Assembly: GCF_051200825.1 (NCBI RefSeq)
Contig: NZ_CP195158.1
Span: 3,162,001 to 3,226,000, forward strand
DNA from: Formosa sp030427735
GTDB taxonomy: Bacteria; Bacteroidota; Bacteroidia; Flavobacteriales; Flavobacteriaceae
Length of the DNA stretch: 64,000 nucleotides
Direction: 5' to 3'
The position numbers and the translations under genes were made by a program. The first letter of the stretch is position 1; every line of letters begins with the position of its first letter. Shown in pieces: positions 17,388 through 26,806 of this stretch. The notes below the pieces were generated by a model that was not told where the DNA came from, made no database searches, and saw only the letters and a list, made by a program, of their open reading frames with translations.

Positions 17388-17993
17388 ATGGAAATTAAAT
17401 CTGCTGAGTTTGTAATGAGTAATTCGGATGTAAAAAAATGTCCGAAAGACCGATTACCCGAGTATGCCTTTATAGGGCGTAGTAACGTGGGGAAATCGTC
17501 GCTAATTAACATGCTTACGCACAGAAAAAGTCTAGCAAAAACATCTGGTAGACCAGGAAAAACCCAGCTTATAAACCACTTTATAATTAATAAAAATTGG
17601 TACCTGGTAGATTTACCTGGTTACGGTTATGCCCGCGTATCTAAAAGCACAAAGAAAGTCTTTCAGAAATTTATTACAGAATATTTTTCAAAGCGCGAAC
17701 AATTAGTGTCAGCCTTTGTTTTAGTAGATATTCGCCACACGCCACAACCCATAGATTTAGAATTTATGGCCTGGCTTGGAGAACACGGCATTCCGTTTTC
17801 GATTATTTTCACCAAAGCCGATAAGTTAAAACCCAAGGCCATCGAAAACCACATAGAAGCCTATAAAAATATTCTTTTAGAAACTTGGGAAGAAATACCT
17901 AACTATTTTATTACTTCATCTAGCAAAACAATTGGCAAAGACGAGCTTTTAAATTATATAGAAACTATTAACAATAACCTTAATAGAGATTAA
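17388..17993 (+). CDS. engB: Ribosome biogenesis GTP-binding protein YihA/YsxC (EngB)
   Basis: EngB is an essential circularly conserved TRAFAC GTPase involved in large ribosomal subunit assembly. G1 is GRSNVGKSSLI near residues 30-40, the G2 Thr lies in GRPGKTQ, G3 is DLPGYG and G4 is FTKADK. The 201-residue length matches the family. It is 4 bases after the hydrolase. Its TAA overlaps the convergent stop codon of the downstream permease gene by 4 bases, so no terminator separates the two convergent transcripts. Confidence 0.95.
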   Translation: MEIKSAEFVMSNSDVKKCPKDRLPEYAFIGRSNVGKSSLINMLTHRKSLAKTSGRPGKTQLINHFIINKNWYLVDLPGYGYARVSKSTKKVFQKFITEYFSKREQLVSAFVLVDIRHTPQPIDLEFMAWLGEHGIPFSIIFTKADKLKPKAIENHIEAYKNILLETWEEIPNYFITSSSKTIGKDELLNYIETINNNLNRD

Positions 17994-19084
17994 TTTTTAA
18001 CATCCAGCGCATCTCTAAGCGCATTTCCAATTAACATAAACGCCATGACCAAGCTCATGATACAAAGTCCGGGAATAACTGCCAAATAAGGCTTACCTAG
18101 AATAATATAATTGTAATGATCTTTAATCATTGCGCCCCAACTGGCCATAGGTGGCTGAGCGCCTATCCCTAAAAAACTGAGTCCGCTTTCTATTAATATT
18201 GCCGATGCAAAATTAGCAGCACAAATAACAATTACGGGCGCCATAACATTTGGCAAAATGTGTTTAGTAATAATTCTATAATCGGTATATCCTAAAGCAC
18301 GAGCCGCGGTAACATACTGCTGCTCTTTAGCGCTGATGATTTGCCCACGTACTACACGTGCCACCTCTACCCACATGGTTAAGCCCACTGCAATAAACAC
18401 TTGCCAAAACCCTTTTCCCAAAGCCAATGTAATAGCTATAACCAATAATAATGTAGGGATAGACCACGTAACGTTAATCAACCACATAATAAGGGCATCA
18501 ATTTTACCGCCGTAATACCCCGCAACACTTCCTAACAACAAACCTATGACCAAAGCAATAAATACGGCCACAAAACCAATAAAAAATGAAATTCTAGCGC
18601 CTACAAGAATCCGACTAAGCACATCTCTCCCGTATTTATCGGTTCCTAAATAAAATGTTTTTTCCAAAATTAATTTATCGATTTCTGTTTTAGAAAATGA
18701 AGAAACATCTATTTGTTTATTTTCTCCCTGTAAGCCGTCGGATGCATATTCGGTGTAATATAAAGTTCCCGATTGCAGGTTATTCGTTAGAATAGGTGTT
18801 TCTGTATTGGCATTTATATCCCCAAAAAACAATTTCTCTAAAGCGTTTTGATTCTGGTTAGCCGCCGAAGGCAACGTAAGCATTTGCACCGTAAAGCCTG
18901 GTTTTTTAGAATGTATTGCCAAGTGCATTTGGTTGGCATGCTGCGAATTATCTGGAGCCAAAACATAGGCAAACACAGCTATTAACCCCACAACAACTAT
19001 AAAACAGAAACTAAAAACGCCCCAAAAATTGTGTTTAAATTTTTGGAGCGCTAATTGTTTTAAGGACTGTGTTTTACCATCCAT
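17990..19084 (-). CDS. OppC/DppC-type ABC transporter permease
   Basis: This is an inner-membrane permease subunit of a peptide/nickel-type ABC importer (BPD_transp_1). The C-terminal 200 residues carry five or so membrane segments and the EAA loop (AARALGYTDYRIITKHILPN), which docks the ATPase. GTDKYGRDVLSRIL is the usual OppC entry motif. One membrane segment near the N-terminus is followed by an unusually long hydrophilic, presumably periplasmic, region of about 110 residues. No OppB, OppA or OppD/F partner is in the window, so its partners must be encoded elsewhere. The substrate is unknown. Confidence 0.88.
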   Translation of the reverse strand: MDGKTQSLKQLALQKFKHNFWGVFSFCFIVVVGLIAVFAYVLAPDNSQHANQMHLAIHSKKPGFTVQMLTLPSAANQNQNALEKLFFGDINANTETPILTNNLQSGTLYYTEYASDGLQGENKQIDVSSFSKTEIDKLILEKTFYLGTDKYGRDVLSRILVGARISFFIGFVAVFIALVIGLLLGSVAGYYGGKIDALIMWLINVTWSIPTLLLVIAITLALGKGFWQVFIAVGLTMWVEVARVVRGQIISAKEQQYVTAARALGYTDYRIITKHILPNVMAPVIVICAANFASAILIESGLSFLGIGAQPPMASWGAMIKDHYNYIILGKPYLAVIPGLCIMSLVMAFMLIGNALRDALDVKN

Positions 19085-19095
19085 TCAAAAAAGAA

Positions 19096-21240
19096 CTAAT
19101 TTTTTACCTCGGCAGATGTAGAAGCCACTTTTTTAATAGCGTAAGACATTTTTAAATCTTCTAACACATGAACAGCTTCTTCCATATAAACATCTTGCGT
19201 TAAGCTTTCGTGCCAACGGTCACGTTTTTCTTTTAAAGTAGAATCTTTTTCGAACAATGCACTTTCGTAAGGTAAAGACTCGTAAGTTAAATTCGATTTA
19301 TAGGTAGAGATTTTATCGAACTGTTTACCTTCTTCTTCGTTAAGCTCTAATTTCTCTTTATACTTTTCGTAATTTAAATTAAAAGTATTTTCATCCATCT
19401 TTAATTTGATCCACTTTGCATTTTCAGCAATTAAATTCAATTGCTCGTTATTGCTCATTCGCTCTTTACTCTTTTGAATCGTAGAATCGTAATCGAAATA
19501 ATTTCCCCATACCGTATAATCGGCTGGAGCTATTTTATCCCAAGGCAACGGATTTTCTTGATCTTTTTCACCTATATCTATAAAGCTATAGCGGTCTGGA
19601 ACCACAACATCGCTTTTAACACCTTCTAGCTGCGTAGATCCGCCATTAATTCGGTAGAATTTTTGCGTTGTTAACTTTAAAGCGCCTAAATCGCCATTGC
19701 TATTATTACGCACCATTCTGTTTAAATCCAATACATTTTGCACAGTACCTTTTCCGTAGGTTTGTTTGCTACCTATAATAATGGCACGTTTGTAATCTTG
19801 CATGGCAGCAGCTAAAATTTCTGATGCCGATGCCGACAATTCGTTTACCAAAATTACTAATGGCCCATCCCATTCTATAGATTTATCGGTATCTCTTAAA
19901 ATTTCTTTTGGCTCGCCTGTAGAACGTACTTGCACCACAGGACCTTCCTCTATAAACAATCCAGCCATATCGACTACGGTTTGTAACGACCCTCCTCCGT
20001 TATTTCTTAAATCGATAACCAGACCTTTCATGTCGGCTTCTTTTAATCTATCGATTTCCTTTTTGATGTCGGAAGCTGCATTTCTACTTTTATAATCATC
20101 AAAATCTACATAAAATTTAGGCAGATTAATAACACCATAGTTCACACCGTTTTTCTTAACGATTGAAGACTTGGCATAAGTTTCTTCCAACTCTACGATA
20201 TCTCTAACAATAGATACATCTTTAACGGTTCCATCTACCTTTTTAATGGTTAAAGTGACTTTGGTTCCTTTTGGGCCTTTTATATATTTTATGGCATCGT
20301 CTAAACGCATACCCACTATATTTACGGCTTCCTTTTCACCTTCCTGACGTACTTTTACTATAATATCGCCAACTTCCAACTCTTTACCTCTCCAAGCTGG
20401 TCCTCCAGAAATAAGCTCGACAATTTTAGTATTGTCCATTTTCTTTTGTAATCGAGCTCCGATACCCTCTAACTTACCAGACATTTGCTGATCGAAACGA
20501 TCTTTGTCTTCTGGAGCAAAATAAAAGGTATGCGGATCGAATTCTTCTACCACTGCATTTACATACATCGCAAACCAATCTTTACGCTCTAAATCGTCTA
20601 TATAATCGGTGTAATAATTGTCTATAGATTTGCTTGTAGTTTTTCTGGCTTCAGCTTCAATATCTTTATTGCTTTTTATTTTGTAAGCAGGATCGTTTTG
20701 CTTGTTACGGTGCTCTTCGGTCTGAATATCATCGTAGTTAGCAATGGTTTGAAACTTTAATTGCTTTCTCCAACGCTCTTTCATTTCCTTTTTATTCTTC
20801 ACGTAAGCCTTATCTTTATAATCGGCATTAAACTCTTCGTCTATAGAATAATCAAAAGGGGTGCTAAGCACGTCTTTATAAATCGCTTTAGACTCTTCTA
20901 AACGCTGTAACAGACGTTCGTGAGTTAAATTGAAAAAAGAAATATCGTATTCTTTTAACTGGTCGTCTATACTGTTTTTGTAAGCCTCGAATTCTTTAAT
21001 ATCCGAATCGTAAAAATAACGCTTTAAAGGATCTAAAGCTTGTAAGTAATTATTGTAAACTTCTTCTGAAAAATTGTCATCTAAAGCTTTCGGATCGAAA
21101 TGCCCACGCTCTAGCACATAGGTAATAACTTGAACTAATAATTTATCCTTATCTGGATTGGTAAACGTTTTTGTAGTAAAACTGCATGACGCAAAGGCCA
21201 ATAATAACAGTACCACTAAATATATATAATTCCTTTTCAT
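19096..21240 (-). CDS. C-terminal processing peptidase (Prc/Tsp, S41A)
   Basis: This is a periplasmic tail-specific protease of 714 residues, close in length to E. coli Prc (682). I start at the ATG giving MKRNYIYLVV because it yields a lipoprotein signal (LLLLAFASCS, lipobox Cys19); the longer reading has an implausible N-terminus. A Tsp N-terminal helical region is followed by a PDZ domain around residues 250-335. The protease core has NELSASASE with the probable nucleophile Ser471, and the general base Lys497 in TYGKGTVQ. A DUF3340-like C-terminal region follows. It would degrade or trim envelope proteins. Confidence 0.93.
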   Translation of the reverse strand: MKRNYIYLVVLLLLAFASCSFTTKTFTNPDKDKLLVQVITYVLERGHFDPKALDDNFSEEVYNNYLQALDPLKRYFYDSDIKEFEAYKNSIDDQLKEYDISFFNLTHERLLQRLEESKAIYKDVLSTPFDYSIDEEFNADYKDKAYVKNKKEMKERWRKQLKFQTIANYDDIQTEEHRNKQNDPAYKIKSNKDIEAEARKTTSKSIDNYYTDYIDDLERKDWFAMYVNAVVEEFDPHTFYFAPEDKDRFDQQMSGKLEGIGARLQKKMDNTKIVELISGGPAWRGKELEVGDIIVKVRQEGEKEAVNIVGMRLDDAIKYIKGPKGTKVTLTIKKVDGTVKDVSIVRDIVELEETYAKSSIVKKNGVNYGVINLPKFYVDFDDYKSRNAASDIKKEIDRLKEADMKGLVIDLRNNGGGSLQTVVDMAGLFIEEGPVVQVRSTGEPKEILRDTDKSIEWDGPLVILVNELSASASEILAAAMQDYKRAIIIGSKQTYGKGTVQNVLDLNRMVRNNSNGDLGALKLTTQKFYRINGGSTQLEGVKSDVVVPDRYSFIDIGEKDQENPLPWDKIAPADYTVWGNYFDYDSTIQKSKERMSNNEQLNLIAENAKWIKLKMDENTFNLNYEKYKEKLELNEEEGKQFDKISTYKSNLTYESLPYESALFEKDSTLKEKRDRWHESLTQDVYMEEAVHVLEDLKMSYAIKKVASTSAEVKN

Positions 21241-21267
21241 AAATCTAAAAAAATGCATGATATATTT

Positions 21268-21281
21268 TCTACTAAAGTAGA
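21268..21281. repeat. Short palindrome in the ctp/surE divergent region
   Basis: TCTACT-AA-AGTAGA is a perfect 6-bp inverted repeat with a 2-base centre. It lies 28 bases upstream of the protease start, between divergent genes. It could be an operator or chance; I see no consensus promoter beside it. Confidence 0.3.
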
Positions 21282-21393
21282 GAAAAAACCATGCCAATAA
21301 AAATCTAACTCCCGTAATTTTTTGTAAAACCAAAGAAATTCTAGTTAAACCTTATAATTTATGTATTTTAGCGATAGAAAAAAACCTCATGTT

Positions 21394-22170
21394 ATGGCTA
21401 AAAAACCCCTTATTTTAGTAATTAACGACGATGGCATAACAGCACCGGGTATAAGAACACTCATATCTGTTATGAATACCATTGGCGAAGTTGTAGTCGT
21501 TGCTCCAGATAGTCCACAAAGCGGCATGGGGCATGCCATAACTGTAAATTCTACGCTATTTGTAGAACAGGTTACTATTGATGATGGCCCACAAAAAGAA
21601 TACAGTTGTTCTGGCACACCTGCCGATTGTGTTAAATTAGGCGTAAAAGAAATTTTAAAGCGCAAACCAGACCTTTGTGTTTCGGGCATTAACCACGGCT
21701 CCAACTCCTCTATAAATGTAATTTATTCTGGCACCATGAGTGCTGCTGTCGAAGCTGGTATAGAAGGCATTCCTGCCATTGGATTTTCGCTTTTAGATTA
21801 TAATTGGAATGCCAATTTCGAACACACCAAAACCTTCATAAAAACCATTACCGAAAACACCTTAAAACACGGTTTACCCAAAGGTGTTGTACTTAATGTT
21901 AATATCCCAAACGTCACAAAAAAAGACATAAAAGGCATTCGCGTTTGCAGACAAGCCATGGCCAATTGGGAAGAAGAATTTGACAAACGTAAAAACCCAC
22001 ACGGTAAAAATTATTACTGGCTAACTGGTAAATTTGTAAATTTAGATAAAGGCGAAGATACCGACGAATGGGCACTAGCCAATAATTATATTTCTGTAGT
22101 TCCCGTACAGTTCGACCTTACAGCACACGAAAGCATTAAACACATTAACACTTGGAATTTTAATGATTAA
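21394..22170 (+). CDS. surE: 5'/3'-nucleotidase SurE
   Basis: SurE is a metal-dependent nucleoside monophosphate phosphatase active on 5'- and 3'-nucleotides and short polyphosphate. The N-terminal metal site LVINDDG (Asp-Asp pair), the downstream CSGTPADCVKLG and SGINHGSN are all present. I choose the ATG giving MAKKPLILVINDDG because the family begins a few residues before the DDG motif; an ATG 33 bases upstream is the alternative. It begins a five-gene run (surE, small membrane protein, lpxB, NlpC/P60, comEC) with overlaps or gaps under 20 bases. Confidence 0.94.
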   Translation: MAKKPLILVINDDGITAPGIRTLISVMNTIGEVVVVAPDSPQSGMGHAITVNSTLFVEQVTIDDGPQKEYSCSGTPADCVKLGVKEILKRKPDLCVSGINHGSNSSINVIYSGTMSAAVEAGIEGIPAIGFSLLDYNWNANFEHTKTFIKTITENTLKHGLPKGVVLNVNIPNVTKKDIKGIRVCRQAMANWEEEFDKRKNPHGKNYYWLTGKFVNLDKGEDTDEWALANNYISVVPVQFDLTAHESIKHINTWNFND

Positions 22171-22447
22171 AAAAGAAGTATTTATAGGCTTTTTAGTAGG
22201 CGTTCTTGCCAATGCCATTGGCCTATTTTTAACAGCACATTTTTTAGGCAAAGGAGACGACGCCTTAACCGTATTACAAGCCGCAGCAAACGAAGGCTTT
22301 TTAGGCAAATTAGTCAGTTTAGCTGCAGTATTAAATTTAATTGCTTTTTTTATCTTTATAAAACGAAAAGAAGATTACAGAGCTCGCGGCGTGCTTTTAG
22401 CCACTGCAGCCATTGCATTGCTTACATTTGTATTTAAATTTTTATAA
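22163..22447 (+). CDS. Small integral membrane protein, unknown function
   Basis: This 94-residue protein has three hydrophobic segments (IGFLVGVLANAIGLFLTAHFL, LVSLAAVLNLIAFFIFI, GVLLATAAIALLTFVFKFL) and basic loops (KRKEDYRAR). It overlaps the surE stop by 8 bases and precedes lpxB by 9, so it must be co-expressed with both. I recognise no named family. Its location suggests an envelope role, but that is inference only. Confidence 0.75.
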   Translation: MIKKEVFIGFLVGVLANAIGLFLTAHFLGKGDDALTVLQAAANEGFLGKLVSLAAVLNLIAFFIFIKRKEDYRARGVLLATAAIALLTFVFKFL

Positions 22448-22456
22448 TGTTCTACC

Positions 22457-23569
22457 ATGAAATATTATATCCTTGCTGGTGAAGCCTCTGGCGATTTACA
22501 TGGCTCTAACCTAATGAAAGCATTACAAAATGTAGATGTAAATGCCGATTTTAGGTTTTGGGGTGGCGACCTTATGCAAGCTGTTGGCGGCACCCTGGTT
22601 AAACATTACAAAGAGCGTGCATTTATGGGCTTTGCCGAAGTGGTACTTAATATTTCTAAAATTTTTAAAGCCATTGCCTTTTGCAAAACAGATATCGCTG
22701 AGTATAATCCCGATGTGGTTATTTTTATAGATAATTCTGGTTTTAATTTACGCATTGCAAGGTGGGCCAAACAACACCATTTTAAAACAACCTATTACAT
22801 ATCGCCACAAGTTTGGGCATCGCGAGCAAGTCGCGTTAAGGCCATTAAGCACGACATAGACCACATGTACGTGATTTTACCTTTTGTAAAAGACTTCTAT
22901 AAAACTTACGATTACGATGTTACCTATGTGGGCCACCCATTAATTGATGCCATAGCCAACCGAAAACAAATTAGCGAATACGAATTTAGGACACAAAACG
23001 AATTAAGCGACAAACCTATTATTGCGTTACTGCCAGGTAGTAGAAAACAGGAAATCAGCGCCATGCTTACCATCATGCTAAGCGTGGTAGACCAGTACCC
23101 AAACTATCAATTTGTAATCGCTGGTGCTCCTAGTCAAGATTACAGTTTTTACAAACCGTTTATTAAAAATGCCAACATTCATTTTGTGGCCAATAAAACC
23201 TACGATCTTCTAAGTGTGTCTTATGCCGCATTGGTGACCTCTGGCACAGCCACCTTAGAGACTGCCTTGTTTAAAGTGCCACAAGTGGTTTGTTACAAAG
23301 CGAGTTGGATTTCTTACCAAATTGGTAAGCGCATTATTACGCTAAAATACATTTCGCTGGTTAATTTAATTATGAATAAACCCATAGTTAAAGAACTAAT
23401 TCAAGACGAGTTTAATAGTAGCAATCTAAAAAAAGAACTAGATCTTATTTTAGATGACTACGAACGCACTAAATTCTTTATTAATTATTACGATTTAGAA
23501 AAAAAACTTGGTGGAAAAGGTGCCAGCCAAAAAACAGCAGAATATATTTTCAATTCTTTAAAACCTTAG
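22457..23569 (+). CDS. lpxB: Lipid-A-disaccharide synthase
   Basis: LpxB is the membrane-associated GT19 glycosyltransferase that joins UDP-2,3-diacylglucosamine and lipid X to give the lipid A disaccharide. The N-terminal motif AGEASGDLHGSNLMKAL is typical, and ISPQVWASRASRVKAIK and LPGSRKQEI are conserved. The C-terminal half carries TSGTATLETAL for the nucleotide sugar. The 370-residue length is normal. It shows that the organism makes LPS or a lipid A-like molecule. Confidence 0.95.
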   Translation: MKYYILAGEASGDLHGSNLMKALQNVDVNADFRFWGGDLMQAVGGTLVKHYKERAFMGFAEVVLNISKIFKAIAFCKTDIAEYNPDVVIFIDNSGFNLRIARWAKQHHFKTTYYISPQVWASRASRVKAIKHDIDHMYVILPFVKDFYKTYDYDVTYVGHPLIDAIANRKQISEYEFRTQNELSDKPIIALLPGSRKQEISAMLTIMLSVVDQYPNYQFVIAGAPSQDYSFYKPFIKNANIHFVANKTYDLLSVSYAALVTSGTATLETALFKVPQVVCYKASWISYQIGKRIITLKYISLVNLIMNKPIVKELIQDEFNSSNLKKELDLILDDYERTKFFINYYDLEKKLGGKGASQKTAEYIFNSLKP

Positions 23570-23578
23570 TCAGAGTAT

Positions 23579-24145
23579 ATGCGAATATTGCCCCTTTTAA
23601 TAACCTTTTGTATTTGTTTAAGCAGTTGTAAGTCTTCTAAAACTAAAAACAAATATACCGCAACCACACCAACAGAAACCCACTTACCCTCAGGTAATAT
23701 CCCAACATCACCTTACGATGAAAATAGTGCCATCGCTCCAGAATCTGAAGCAGATCTTGTCGTGTTAAGCAACGAAATTATAGATTATGCCAAACAATTT
23801 GAAGGTGTAAAATACAAATTTGGGGGCACTACTAAATCTGGCATGGACTGCTCCGGATTGGTTTACGAATCGTTTAGAGCCTACAACATTACACTACCAA
23901 GAGTTTCTAGAGACATGGCCACAAAAGGCACAAAAATAGATCTGGACGAGGTTAGAGAAGGCGATCTTCTGTTTTTTGAAACCAACCCTAAACAAAAACG
24001 CATTAACCATGTAGGTTTAGTGGTATCGGCAAGAACGGGCAGTGTAGAGTTTATTCATTCAACAACTAGCAAAGGCGTTATAACATCCTCGTTAGCCGAA
24101 CGTTACTGGTATTATTCTTTTAAAGAAGCTCGCAGGATTTTATAA
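23579..24145 (+). CDS. NlpC/P60 family lipoprotein endopeptidase
   Basis: This is a 188-residue lipoprotein with signal peptide LLITFCICLSSC (lipobox Cys17). A polar linker of about 45 residues leads to an NlpC/P60 domain. The catalytic Cys is in GMDCSGLVYESF and the His in RINHVGLVV, with a later IHSTTSKGV segment. Family members cleave D-Glu/meso-DAP bonds in peptidoglycan stem peptides. It sits between lpxB and comEC, 9 and 19 bases away. Confidence 0.92.
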   Translation: MRILPLLITFCICLSSCKSSKTKNKYTATTPTETHLPSGNIPTSPYDENSAIAPESEADLVVLSNEIIDYAKQFEGVKYKFGGTTKSGMDCSGLVYESFRAYNITLPRVSRDMATKGTKIDLDEVREGDLLFFETNPKQKRINHVGLVVSARTGSVEFIHSTTSKGVITSSLAERYWYYSFKEARRIL

Positions 24146-24164
24146 AAAATAGTATCTTACAATA

Positions 24165-26198
24165 ATGAAACTAAGCCAGTTTGTTATTGTAAAACTTACA
24201 CTGTTACTCATAATAGGTACTTGTCTTGGTTTTTATATAAACCTACCTGTTATTTGGGGTTTGGTCTTTAACTTTGGGTTACTTGCTATCCTTTTCTTTA
24301 CTTATCGAAAAGAGCAAAAATCTTTTTCAAAATCTATAGCATTCGAAATAACGACTGTAGTACTAAGCATTTGGATTGGCATTTTAAACGTTCAAATACA
24401 CGACGCGTCTAAACATTGTAGCCATTACTTACATTATCCTTCAGAAATAAACCAGATAACTTTTAAGGTTCGAGAAGTTTTAAAATCAGGGCACTATCAC
24501 GACAAATATGTTGTTAAACTTTTAAAAATTAATAATGATTATGCCAAAGGTTCATTACTTCTTAATCTAGAAAAAGACAGCACAACCAACAAGCTACATA
24601 TAGACGCTATCTACACCACAGCTTCACCCTTAAGCAGTATTACTTCGCCTTTAAATCCAGGTGAATTCAATTACAAAGCATATTTAAAGCAGCAATATAT
24701 CTATAAGCAAATATTTACCGCGCCTTTAAAATTAAAATCTGAAGCAATCAAAACTCGTAGTATTTTCGGCTGGTCCGATCGCATAAAACGATATGTTCAA
24801 CACCAATTAAAACAGTATCCGTTTGGCGACCAACAATTAGCCATTATTAATGCGCTGCTATTGGGCGAACGCAGAGACATTTCCAATGCATTGTATAACA
24901 ATTACACAAAAGCGGGTGCAGTACACATTTTAGCTGTATCGGGTTTACACATTGGCATACTACTTTTACTGCTTAATATACTACTAAATCCTGTTTCGCG
25001 ACTCAAACACGGTAAAGCAATTAAAACCCTAATCCTTTTAATATTACTTTGGATGTTTGCTGTGCTAACTGGTTTATCGGCTTCTGTAACCCGAGCAACA
25101 ACGATGTTTAGTCTAATTGCTATTGCCCTGAATTGGAACAGAAAAACTAACATCTATAATACGCTAGCTATTTCTGCTTTTATTTTATTATTGATTAAAC
25201 CTAGTTTTTTGAAAGACATAGGCTTTCAGTTAAGTTATTTAGCAGTATTGGGGATCGTAACCTTTCAACCAAAATTGCGCGCGATCTGGTACCCCAAACA
25301 CAAAGCGTTACAATTGTTATGGAATACTGTAACGGTAACCTTAGCTGCACAGATTGGTGTATTACCCATTAGCCTATATTATTTCCATCAGTTTCCTGGA
25401 TTGTTTTTTGTTACCAATATGGTGGTTATTCCGTTTTTAGGTATCATTCTTGGCTTGGGCGTATTGGTATTAATTCTTGCCGCAACTAAATTGCTGCCTC
25501 TATTTTTGGCGACAAGCTATAACAACATCATAACTTATTTAAATGATTTCATTTCGTGGGTCGCACAACAAGACCGATTTATTTTTGATAATATCTCAAT
25601 ACATTTTAATACTGTTCTAGCCATTTATGGTTGTTTAATTTGTGCGTTTATCTGGTATATCAATAAGCGTTTTAAAACATTAGCGACATTACTTTTGAGT
25701 CTGATTATATTACAATCTGTTTGCATTTACAATGCTACCAAATCGAAAACCAACGAATGGGTTGTTTTTCATAAAAGCAGGAAAAGTATTCTCGGTATAA
25801 AATCGAATAACAGGTTACAATTAATGAGCTCTATGCCAATTGCCGAAATTAAGGCCGATAAAACTGTAAAGAATTATGCAATCTCACGAGATATTAAAAC
25901 CATTCATTACGACAGCTTAGCATCGGTGTACATGATGCAAAACCAACCACTTTTAATAATAGACAGTCTGGGAGTATATGCCACAAAAACCTTTAAACCA
26001 GATAAGATTCTGCTTATCAATTCACCCAAACTAAATATAAATCGTTTAATAGATTCGTTACAACCCAAACAAATTATTGCCGATGGCAGTAATTACAAAT
26101 CGTATATTGCGCGTTGGGAAGCCACTTGCAAAACAAAAAAACTCCCATTTTTCTATACAGGAAAAACAGGAGCTTATCTGGTTAAAACTAACAATTAG
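24165..26198 (+). CDS. ComEC/Rec2-type competence channel protein
   Basis: This multi-spanning protein of 677 residues has an N-terminal ComEC domain (DUF4131-like) with two or three initial membrane helices. The competence domain shows the signature AVHILAVSGLHIG around residues 250-262, followed by about seven membrane segments. The C-terminal metallo-beta-lactamase-like domain of classical ComEC is short and lacks an obvious HxHxDH motif, so nuclease activity here is doubtful. ComEC forms the inner-membrane channel for DNA uptake. Its stop codon directly abuts the convergent thioredoxin-like gene with no intergenic base. Confidence 0.88.
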   Translation: MKLSQFVIVKLTLLLIIGTCLGFYINLPVIWGLVFNFGLLAILFFTYRKEQKSFSKSIAFEITTVVLSIWIGILNVQIHDASKHCSHYLHYPSEINQITFKVREVLKSGHYHDKYVVKLLKINNDYAKGSLLLNLEKDSTTNKLHIDAIYTTASPLSSITSPLNPGEFNYKAYLKQQYIYKQIFTAPLKLKSEAIKTRSIFGWSDRIKRYVQHQLKQYPFGDQQLAIINALLLGERRDISNALYNNYTKAGAVHILAVSGLHIGILLLLLNILLNPVSRLKHGKAIKTLILLILLWMFAVLTGLSASVTRATTMFSLIAIALNWNRKTNIYNTLAISAFILLLIKPSFLKDIGFQLSYLAVLGIVTFQPKLRAIWYPKHKALQLLWNTVTVTLAAQIGVLPISLYYFHQFPGLFFVTNMVVIPFLGIILGLGVLVLILAATKLLPLFLATSYNNIITYLNDFISWVAQQDRFIFDNISIHFNTVLAIYGCLICAFIWYINKRFKTLATLLLSLIILQSVCIYNATKSKTNEWVVFHKSRKSILGIKSNNRLQLMSSMPIAEIKADKTVKNYAISRDIKTIHYDSLASVYMMQNQPLLIIDSLGVYATKTFKPDKILLINSPKLNINRLIDSLQPKQIIADGSNYKSYIARWEATCKTKKLPFFYTGKTGAYLVKTNN

Positions 26199-26744
26199 TT
26201 ATTCTGAAAACTCGGGTTTAAACGCCTCGTAATACGCAGTAAAACTTTCTTGTGTTGTCATTTGTTTATAATCATCGCTTTGAAACAGTTTCAAATACAA
26301 CTCTAATTGCTGTGGCTGCTGATAGCCACGAATAGGCGCTATTAACTGTGCATTTTCGTCGAAAAAAACTATTGTTGGATAAGCAGAAACGCCTAAGGAT
26401 CGTGTGAACTCGTGTACACTATTACGACGATTAGCATTCGCGGCATTATACTGTGGGTTAGCGTAAGTTTGATCTTTAAATGTTATACTTTCATTTCCTT
26501 CGGCATTAAACTTTACGGCATAAAAATGGGTATTTACATACGCTACCACATCTTGGTTATGAAACGTATTTTTATCGAGCATTTTGCAAGGTCCACACCA
26601 ATTGGTATATACATCCATCATTATTTTTTTAGGCTCCTTTTTTTGAAGTTCTAAAGCTTCGTTAAAAGATACCCAATTAATTTCTTGGGCACTAACGAGC
26701 GTTGTGGCCAAGAAAAACATTCCGATTAAAAAGTTAAGTTTCAT
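26199..26744 (-). CDS. Secreted thioredoxin-family protein
   Basis: This 181-residue protein has a signal peptide (LIGMFFLATTLVSAQ) and a thioredoxin fold. The redox site is WCGPCK near residues 49-54. The cis-Pro segment is AYPTIVFFDENAQLIAPIRGY. The family resembles DsbD-gamma/YyaL-like thioredoxins of Bacteroidetes, probably reducing disulfides in the periplasm. It is transcribed convergently to comEC with touching stop codons. Confidence 0.88.
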   Translation of the reverse strand: MKLNFLIGMFFLATTLVSAQEINWVSFNEALELQKKEPKKIMMDVYTNWCGPCKMLDKNTFHNQDVVAYVNTHFYAVKFNAEGNESITFKDQTYANPQYNAANANRRNSVHEFTRSLGVSAYPTIVFFDENAQLIAPIRGYQQPQQLELYLKLFQSDDYKQMTTQESFTAYYEAFKPEFSE

Positions 26745-26806
26745 TACAATAATTGCTTTAATCTTTTAAATAACAAACGCCCAAGAGGGCCTCTGTTACA
26801 TATAAT

